From the NCBI GenBank assembly GCA_015222555.1, contig JADFVM010000108.1:1-5732 (forward strand): a stretch of DNA of 5,732 nucleotides. Direction: 5' to 3'. Below are positions 1 through 4,501 of this stretch, in pieces. Origin of the DNA: Pseudomonadota bacterium. GTDB taxonomy: Bacteria > Desulfobacterota > JADFVX01. Both the position numbers and the translations under genes were made by a program. Positions within the stretch are counted from its first letter, which is position 1, and each line of letters starts with the position of its first letter. The notes below the pieces were generated by a model. The model saw only the letters and a program-made list of their open reading frames with translations. It was not told where the DNA came from and did not search any database.

Positions 1-13
1 AAAACGCTATTTC

Positions 14-49
14 TTTCCGTCACTGGATAGTATAAAGAGAGGACGGAAA
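14..49 (-). terminator. Possible weak terminator hairpin downstream of phoR
   Basis: TTTCCGTC (14-21) and GACGGAAA (42-49) form a perfect 8-bp inverted repeat with a 20-nt loop, beginning 3 nt after the phoR stop on the minus strand. The downstream stretch on that strand reads GAAATAGCGTTTT, so there is no immediate U-tract, only a short T run about 9 nt later. It could be a weak terminator, an mRNA-stabilising hairpin or chance. The rest of the first 52 bases holds nothing recognisable. Confidence 0.3.
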
Positions 50-52
50 ATG

Positions 53-1405
53 TTATGCCGTCGGCAGGCTGAAACGGACCGTCGTGCCCCTACCTTCAAC
101 ACTCTCAAAAACCAGCGTGCCTCCCATTGATGTTACAAGGTGCTTAACGATGGCAAGCCCCAGTCCTGTACCGCCAAGCTCCCGCGACCGGGCAGGGTCG
201 ACCCTGTAAAACCGTTCTCCCAACCTGGGCAGATCATTTTCAGGGATACCGACGCCGGTATCAGTCACGGAAATAGTGATACGCTCCGATTGTTGTTGAG
301 CCCTTACGGTGACGGAACCTTCTCCCGTAAATTTTATGGCATTATCCATGAGGTTGATCAGAATCTGTTCGAGGCGGTCTCTGTCGGCACGAACATAGAG
401 TGCCTGTTTTAACTCATTTTTCAGTTCAAGTCCCTTTTGGGTCGTCTTTGGAGTAAGTGTTGACATGACCGAATTGATAACATCCGAAAGATTGACCTCT
501 CGAATATCAAATGTCACCTTGCCCAGTTCTATGTTTGACAGCGTGAGAAGGTCGTCCACAAGCCGGCTGAGCCGCTGGGCATTGTTTAATATGGTGCCCA
601 GGAATTTTCCCGCATGTTTTTTGTCGTCCATGCCCCCGTCTAACAGAGTTTCCGCAAAACCGCGGATGGAGGTGAGCGGTGTCTTGAGTTCATGGGAAAC
701 ATTGGCTACGAAATCCTTGCGCATGGTTTCAAGTTTTTTAAGCATGGAGATATCATGAAGAACAATGACGGAACCAAGGATTTTCATATTCTTTATGAGG
801 GGCGATATGGTTGCATGAAAGGTAATCTGCCTGGGGTCGAAAATTGTAAATTCACCGCTCACAGTGCTCCACTTTTCATTCCCCTCTTCAATGAGGTCAA
901 GAAAAGTCGGATCTCTGAATACTTCGGCAATCCCCTTTCCGGCCAGACCTGCTTTTAGGAGTTCTCTCGTTTTCTTATTGGTGAGAGTGATGACTCCCTG
1001 CCTGTCCGTTACCAGAACGGCCTCTCCCATACTCGAAAGGACGGCCCCCTTTTGCCCTTCCCTTTCCTCAAGATCTTCGATAATCACCTTTAGTGCAGGC
1101 GCAATCCTGGCAAGACTCGCTTCCAGAGTACCGACTTCATCGTCGGATTGAACCAGCAGGGGTTGGTCAAGGTTGCCGCGGGAAATATTGTCTGCCAGCA
1201 GCGACATTTTTTCAAGTCTGCCGGAAATCCGTTTAGAAAACCTGAATGTGAAGAAAGCTGCTGTAATAAGCCCCAAGGGAAGTGCCGTCAAAGCGGCTTT
1301 AACGGAATCGGAATAGATGTTTTCGAAAATGACATAGAGTAGAATGGAAAGAAGAATAACGAGAAGATGAGAAAACAGCACGGGCAGGAACAGTTTTTTT
1401 TTCAC
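53..1405 (-). CDS. phoR: Phosphate regulon sensor histidine kinase PhoR
   Basis: PhoR is the membrane histidine kinase that phosphorylates or dephosphorylates PhoB according to the state of Pst-PhoU. The 450 residues contain membrane segments at about 6-27 and 41-56 separated by only about a dozen residues, a HAMP-like linker (about 54-108), a PAS domain (about 118-220), the HisKA domain with H238 in SHELKTP, and a HATPase domain. The ATPase boxes are intact: N box NLMDNAIKFT at 351-360, G1 DTGVGIP at 382-388, F box ERFYRVD at 397-403 and G2 GGTGLGLAI at 411-419. The near absence of a periplasmic domain fits a sensor that reads phosphate through PhoU and the transporter. The start is GTG at 1405, overlapping the phoB stop and preceded by GGAGG (1412-1416) at 6 nt. 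It is the last gene of the cluster visible here. Confidence 0.96.
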   Translation of the reverse strand: MKKKLFLPVLFSHLLVILLSILLYVIFENIYSDSVKAALTALPLGLITAAFFTFRFSKRISGRLEKMSLLADNISRGNLDQPLLVQSDDEVGTLEASLARIAPALKVIIEDLEEREGQKGAVLSSMGEAVLVTDRQGVITLTNKKTRELLKAGLAGKGIAEVFRDPTFLDLIEEGNEKWSTVSGEFTIFDPRQITFHATISPLIKNMKILGSVIVLHDISMLKKLETMRKDFVANVSHELKTPLTSIRGFAETLLDGGMDDKKHAGKFLGTILNNAQRLSRLVDDLLTLSNIELGKVTFDIREVNLSDVINSVMSTLTPKTTQKGLELKNELKQALYVRADRDRLEQILINLMDNAIKFTGEGSVTVRAQQQSERITISVTDTGVGIPENDLPRLGERFYRVDPARSRELGGTGLGLAIVKHLVTSMGGTLVFESVEGRGTTVRFSLPTA

Positions 1406-2103
1406 TCCATGCCTCCGTCATTTGTGGCGGAAAATCTGTAGCCCGCGCCGCGAATCGTCTTGATGAGTTTTGTCCCTTCGGGCTCTATTTTTTCCCGAAG
1501 ACGACGGATATGTACATCCACCGTTCTCGGCTCAACATAGGCTTCATCTCCCCAGACATAATCCAGAAGCTGATCCCGGCTGTAAACCCGTTCCTGATGG
1601 GTAATAAAAAATTTCAAAAGTTTGAATTCCAGCGGACTCAGCTTGATATGCCTGCCGTTGATAGTGACCTCATGGGTTGAAATGTCGACACTCAGTGCGC
1701 CGAATTGATAGGTTTCTACAGCTTTATTATCTTTTGTTGTTCTTCTGAGCTGTGCCTTGACGCGGGCCACAATCTCCCTGACGCTGAAGGGCTTGGTCAC
1801 ATAATCATCGGCCCCCATCTCAAGACCTAAAACCTTGTCGATCTCTTCCCCTTTGGCGGTAAGCATAATAATGGGTATGGAGGCTGTTTCCTGTTCTTTT
1901 CGTAACATGCGGCAAAGTTCAAGGCCGTCAATACCGGGAAGCATGAGATCCAGAATGATCAGATCAGGATTGGAACTTGTGGCCAGCTCCTTCCCCTGTG
2001 ATCCGTCAAGGGCGATAAGAATGGAATATCCCTCTTTTTCCAGGTTATAGGAAAGAAGATCGATGAGATCTCTTTCGTCGTCTATAATGAGTATTTTGGG
2101 CAT
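1402..2103 (-). CDS. phoB: Phosphate regulon response regulator PhoB
   Basis: PhoB is an OmpR-family transcription factor that is phosphorylated by PhoR and binds Pho boxes to activate phosphate-starvation genes. Numbering starts at the ATG at 2103, giving 233 residues, a normal PhoB length. The receiver domain (about 1-120) has the acidic pocket D8/D9, phosphoacceptor D52 in LDLMLP, T82, Y101 and K104 in TKPF. The winged-helix domain (about 130-226) has the recognition helix near 193-206 (RTVDVHIRRLREKI) and the terminal GAGYRF hairpin. I chose this start because MPKILIIDDE is where the family begins. An in-frame GTG at 2136 would add 11 residues encoded largely by the cassette repeat, which is unlikely to be native. 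The gene ends in a 4-nt GTGA overlap with phoR. Confidence 0.96.
   Translation of the reverse strand: MPKILIIDDERDLIDLLSYNLEKEGYSILIALDGSQGKELATSSNPDLIILDLMLPGIDGLELCRMLRKEQETASIPIIMLTAKGEEIDKVLGLEMGADDYVTKPFSVREIVARVKAQLRRTTKDNKAVETYQFGALSVDISTHEVTINGRHIKLSPLEFKLLKFFITHQERVYSRDQLLDYVWGDEAYVEPRTVDVHIRRLREKIEPEGTKLIKTIRGAGYRFSATNDGGME
1412..1416 (-). promoter_or_regulatory. phoR ribosome binding site
   Basis: GGAGG on the minus strand lies 6 nt before the GTG at 1405. It decides the phoR start: the nearby ATG at 1410 is in the phoB frame and cannot start phoR. The site lies inside the end of phoB, so the two genes are translationally coupled. Confidence 0.8.
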
Positions 2104-2110
2104 ATGCTTT

Positions 2111-2147
2111 TTATCTCTCGCAAAGGCGCAAAGCACGCAAAGGTTAA
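2111..2147 (+). repeat. Left inverted repeat of the GxxExxY cassette
   Basis: This 37-bp terminal repeat reads on the plus strand as an outer TTATCTCTCG, then GCAAAG units at 2120-2125, 2128-2133 and 2137-2142, and finally GTTAA. The unit spacing is 8 then 9 nt, the mirror of the right copy. The outer 23 bp (2111-2133) match the partner exactly. It lies between the GxxExxY stop and the phoB start, and contributes both the likely phoB ribosome binding site and an alternative in-frame GTG. Confidence 0.93.
2114..2119 (-). promoter_or_regulatory. Likely phoB ribosome binding site, located inside the cassette repeat
   Basis: On the minus strand GAGAGA lies 10 nt upstream of the phoB ATG. It is the best Shine-Dalgarno-like match available and falls entirely within the left inverted repeat, so the inserted element appears to supply phoB translation initiation. 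The match is imperfect and the spacing somewhat long, so the site is probably moderate in strength. Confidence 0.5.
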
Positions 2148-2148
2148 G

Positions 2149-2526
2149 TTATAGATTATTAACTATTCGTGTGATTCCGTTTTTGATGAGTTCTTCATTA
2201 AAGTTTAGTAGTAAGCCTAACTTAATATCTGAAATATTGAGGTATGTCAGAAGTTGCTTTTTATGAACAGGGAGTATCGTCTCTACAGATTTTAATTCTA
2301 AGATAACCTTATTGTTTACAATCAAATCGGCCCGAAAACCAATATCAAGTTTAAGATTATCATAAAAGACAGGCATAGCGACTTGCCTTTCACATTTTAG
2401 CTTTAATTTATTTAGTTCGTAAAATAAGACCTCTTCATATACAGATTCCAGCAATCCCGGGCCCAATCTCTTGTGCACCTTAAGGCATGTATTAACAATA
2501 ACTTTGGATATTTCATTCTCATTCAT
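2149..2526 (-). CDS. GxxExxY family protein (PD-(D/E)XK nuclease-like)
   Basis: This 125-residue protein belongs to the GxxExxY family, which is assigned to the PD-(D/E)XK nuclease-like fold; its biological role is not established. The naming motif is visible as G24-LL-E27-SV-Y30. The putative nuclease core is intact: D67 in GFRADLIV, E77-L-K79 in VILELKS, and Q91 in the KKQLLTYLN helix, followed by the family's KLGLLLNFN strand. There is no signal peptide or membrane segment, so it is probably cytoplasmic. The ATG at 2526 lies 1 nt inside the right repeat. The sequence before it (CCGCAAAGTTAAT) has no convincing ribosome binding site, so translation may be weak or coupled to phoU. The gene is full length, much more AT-rich than its neighbours, and unrelated to phosphate physiology. 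It is best read as cargo of the repeat-bounded cassette. Family assignment is firm; nuclease activity is inference. Confidence 0.9.
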   Translation of the reverse strand: MNENEISKVIVNTCLKVHKRLGPGLLESVYEEVLFYELNKLKLKCERQVAMPVFYDNLKLDIGFRADLIVNNKVILELKSVETILPVHKKQLLTYLNISDIKLGLLLNFNEELIKNGITRIVNNL

Positions 2527-2527
2527 A

Positions 2528-2563
2528 TTAACTTTGCGGTCTTTGCGCCTTTGCGAGAGATAA
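2528..2563 (-). repeat. Right inverted repeat of the GxxExxY cassette
   Basis: This 36-bp terminal repeat reads on the minus strand as an outer TTATCTCTCG followed by three GCAAAG units and then TTAA. On the plus strand the units appear as CTTTGC at 2532-2537, 2541-2546 and 2549-2554. The outer 23 bp (2541-2563) are identical to 2111-2133 in inverted orientation. It then differs from its partner by two substitutions (ACC against CAC before the third unit) and lacks one G before TTAA. It lies between the phoU stop and the GxxExxY start codon. Confidence 0.93.
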
Positions 2564-2567
2564 GAAC

Positions 2568-3248
2568 TTATTGCTGTTCATCAGGTATCATATGCCGTAT
2601 CACTTTTCCTTTAACCATGAAGATGACAATCTCGCTTATATTTGTCGCATGATCACCGATTCGCTCGATGTATTTTGAGATAAACATGACCTTCATCGCC
2701 CTTGAAACGCTGCCGGGATCCTTGATCATATAGTCCAGCAGTTCCTTAAATATTTTTCTGTGAAGGTCATCAACAATATCATCATCGACAAGAACCTTTT
2801 CTGCAAGAGCAGTATCCCTTTTAATAAAAGCATCGATACTCTCTCGCAGCATTTTCTGGGCGGCCTCAGCCATTTTCGGGAGATCAACATAGAGCTTTAA
2901 AGGAGGCTCTTCATTAAGCTCAATCGCTCTTTCACAAATATTAACGGCCTTATCTCCAATCCTTTCCAGGTCGGTGATGAGCTTGATGGCTGTTGTAATC
3001 AGTCTCAAATCCGATGCCGCAGGCTGTCTTAGAGCAAGGACTTTAAGGCAGAGTTCATCGATCTCGACTTCAAGGCCATTGACGACATGATCCTTTTCGA
3101 TCACCTCTTCAGCCAGCAGGGTGTCTCTGTCAGTCAGTGCTTTAATGGCATTGACAATCTGCTGTTCCACAAGACCGCCGAGACGAATCACCTTCTCCTT
3201 GATCTGTCTTAGCTCTTCCTCGTACTGCTTTACAATATGTTGCGGCAT
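2568..3248 (-). CDS. phoU: Phosphate transport system regulator PhoU
   Basis: PhoU is a cytoplasmic all-helical protein made of two repeated three-helix bundles. It binds metals, contacts PstB and PhoR, and keeps the Pho response off when phosphate is plentiful. At 226 residues it is full length. Both signature metal-binding motifs are present and 100 residues apart: ERIGDKAVN at 95-103 and ERIGDHATN at 195-203, which shows the internal duplication directly. The ATG at 3248 is preceded by a strong GGGGGAGG (3253-3260) only 4 nt away. The 42-nt gap to the arsC-like gene is AT-rich, with no Pho-box or convincing promoter that I can see. The stop TAA at 2568-2570 lies just 4 nt before the outer end of the inverted-repeat cassette, and the C-terminus (DEQQ) looks normal, so the insertion did not damage the gene. 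Confidence 0.96.
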   Translation of the reverse strand: MPQHIVKQYEEELRQIKEKVIRLGGLVEQQIVNAIKALTDRDTLLAEEVIEKDHVVNGLEVEIDELCLKVLALRQPAASDLRLITTAIKLITDLERIGDKAVNICERAIELNEEPPLKLYVDLPKMAEAAQKMLRESIDAFIKRDTALAEKVLVDDDIVDDLHRKIFKELLDYMIKDPGSVSRAMKVMFISKYIERIGDHATNISEIVIFMVKGKVIRHMIPDEQQ

Positions 3249-3290
3249 GAATCCTCCCCCTAAAACGTAAAAATTTGCAATATTAACTGC

Positions 3291-3680
3291 TTATTTAAGT
3301 TTCGATATGAGCGCTTTCACCCTCTCTTCAATAAGATCCCTCACTCCGGCAAACTCTTCCGGGGCCATCTGCTTTGGGTCGGGAATCCCCCAGTCTTCCC
3401 TCTTTTTGGCCTTTACAAAAGGACATTCATCACCACAACCCATGGTGATGGCATAGTCATATTCAAGATCAGGTATTTCCGTAAGCGCTTTTGAGTCGTG
3501 TCTTGAAAGATCATAACCGATCTCCCTCATCGATGCAATGGCCCTGGGGTTAACAAGGCCTGATGGTTTTGAACCCGAACTGTATGCTTCAACAATGCCT
3601 TCACCATGAATTCCGGCAAAGGCCTCTGCCATCTGGGATCGGCAGGAGTTTTCAACACAAACAAAAAGGACCTTTTTCAC
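3291..3680 (-). CDS. arsC: Arsenate reductase of the low-molecular-weight phosphatase type (ArsC-like)
   Basis: This is a 129-residue cytoplasmic protein of the low-molecular-weight tyrosine phosphatase/ArsC fold. The P-loop C8-VENSC-R14-S15 fits the CxxNxxRS nucleophile loop, and DWGIPDP at 96-102 carries the conserved general acid D101. A CxxxC pair (C82, C86 in MGCGDECPF) sits where thiol-relay arsenate reductases carry their resolving cysteines, which favours arsenate reduction over simple phosphatase activity. The spacing differs from the C82/C89 pair I recall for plasmid pI258 ArsC, so the reducing partner is uncertain. The start is GTG at 3680, directly after the pstB stop TAA; the MKKVLFVC strand leading into the P-loop requires this start. 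An AGGGAG site (3691-3696) lies 10 nt upstream inside pstB. Its place inside the pst-phoU operon suggests it handles arsenate imported by Pst. A protein or metabolite phosphatase role is the alternative. Confidence 0.85.
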   Translation of the reverse strand: MKKVLFVCVENSCRSQMAEAFAGIHGEGIVEAYSSGSKPSGLVNPRAIASMREIGYDLSRHDSKALTEIPDLEYDYAITMGCGDECPFVKAKKREDWGIPDPKQMAPEEFAGVRDLIEERVKALISKLK

Positions 3681-4490
3681 TTAACCGAATCTCCCTGTAA
3701 TGTAATCTTCCGTCAGCTTATGAGAGGGGGTTGTAAATACCTTCTCAGTCTCATCACACTCGATCAGTTTGCCTAGATGAAAAAAAGCGGTACGCCTGGA
3801 AACACGGGCGGCCTGCTGCATGGAATGGGTGACGATAACGATGGAGAATTGACTGCCCAATTCATCGATGAGCTCCTCGATCCTGGCCGTGGCGATGGGG
3901 TCAAGGGCGGAACAGGGTTCATCCATCAAGATAATATCGGGCTGCACGGCAATGGCGCGGGCAATACATAACCTTTGTTGCTGTCCTCCGGATAATGCCG
4001 TCCCAAGATGATTCAGGTTATCCTTCACCTCGCTCCAAAGACCCGCCTTTTCCAGACTGGTCTGCACGATCACATCGAGTTCGCCTTTGTTCTGCGCAAT
4101 GCCGTGGATGCGGGGACCATAAGCCACGTTGTTATAGATTGACTTCGGAAAGGGATTCGGTTTCTGAAAGACCATTCCTACTCTTGCGCGCAGCTCAACG
4201 GTATCAACATGGGGATCATAAATCTCTTCATCGTCGATGGTGATGCTCCCCTTTGTCCTGCATATTGAAATGGTATCGTTCATCCGGTTTATTGCCCGGA
4301 TAAAAGTCGATTTACCACAGCCGGAGGGACCGATGAAGGCGGTCACTTCATGGGCGCCGATATCAACACTGACCTTTGTAATGGCCTGTTTCTCACCGTA
4401 AAATATATTAACATCCCGGCACTTTATTTTTGCCTCACCCTCTTCTAAAAAGGGCCGGCCCACGGTTTCAGTTGTTTTAGTATCGGCCAT
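3681..4490 (-). CDS. pstB: Phosphate ABC transporter ATP-binding protein PstB
   Basis: This cytoplasmic ATPase subunit drives phosphate import through the PstC/PstA channel. At 269 residues it has the usual family length. All nucleotide-binding motifs are intact: Walker A GPSGCGKST at 54-62, Q-loop Q109 in VFQKPNPFP, signature LSGGQQQR at 166-173, Walker B ILMDEP at 187-192 with catalytic E191, D-loop SALD at 194-197, and switch histidine H222. The VFQKPNPFPKSIYNNV stretch and the CSALDP motif are characteristic of PstB rather than of other ABC ATPases. The start is the ATG at 4490, preceded by AGGAG (4499-4503) with 8 nt of spacing; that site overlaps the pstA stop, so the two genes are closely coupled. 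The gene ends immediately before the GTG of the arsC-like gene. Confidence 0.97.
   Translation of the reverse strand: MADTKTTETVGRPFLEEGEAKIKCRDVNIFYGEKQAITKVSVDIGAHEVTAFIGPSGCGKSTFIRAINRMNDTISICRTKGSITIDDEEIYDPHVDTVELRARVGMVFQKPNPFPKSIYNNVAYGPRIHGIAQNKGELDVIVQTSLEKAGLWSEVKDNLNHLGTALSGGQQQRLCIARAIAVQPDIILMDEPCSALDPIATARIEELIDELGSQFSIVIVTHSMQQAARVSRRTAFFHLGKLIECDETEKVFTTPSHKLTEDYITGRFG
3691..3696 (-). promoter_or_regulatory. Ribosome binding site of the arsC-like gene
   Basis: AGGGAG on the minus strand lies 10 nt before the GTG at 3680, within the last codons of pstB. It supports use of the GTG placed directly after the pstB stop and implies coupled translation of the two genes. Confidence 0.6.
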
Positions 4491-4501
4491 TATATTTTCT
4501 C

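Larger units (their letters stand above)
2111..2563. mobile_element. Putative mobile cassette: GxxExxY gene bounded by GCAAAG inverted repeats
   Basis: This 453-bp block fills nearly all of the phoU-phoB gap. It begins and ends with inverted repeats (2111-2147 and 2528-2563) that face each other around one ORF, which starts 1 nt inside one repeat and stops 1 nt inside the other. The interior is about 33% GC (120 of 360 bases in 2161-2520 by hand count), against about 47-50% in neighbouring lines. Only 4 nt separate the block from the phoU stop and 7 nt separate it from the phoB ATG. No transposase is encoded and I found no clear target-site duplication. I infer a non-autonomous, nuclease-carrying element. 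From memory, GxxExxY genes in other genomes are often flanked by similar GCAAAG-rich repeats, but I could not verify that here. Confidence 0.7.

Noticed and set aside
140..412. Plus-strand open frame of 90 codons
   Set aside because: It lies antisense to the HATPase-coding part of phoR, has no recognisable domain or ribosome binding site, and is explained by the codon structure of the real gene.
2104..2136. N-terminal extension of PhoB from the GTG at 2136
   Set aside because: The added 11 residues are encoded mostly by the inverted repeat and precede the conserved MPKILIIDDE start, so the extension is probably not native. It is kept only as a possible consequence of the insertion.
2111..2563. 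CRISPR array or toxin-antitoxin module
   Set aside because: There are only two long repeats, in inverted orientation, around one ORF. No spacer pattern and no second small gene are present.
2104..2570. Target-site duplication flanking the cassette
   Set aside because: Comparing 2101-2110 with 2564-2573 gave no convincing direct repeat; matches of 2-3 bases such as CTT or TTA are expected by chance.
3249..3290. Promoter or Pho box in the arsC-phoU gap
   Set aside because: The gap is AT-rich with a TTGCAA that could mimic a -35 element, but there is no properly spaced -10 and no CTGTCAT-like direct repeat.
3777..4243. Plus-strand open frames antisense to pstB
   Set aside because: They are shadows of a fully intact PstB; the translations are low-complexity and match no family.
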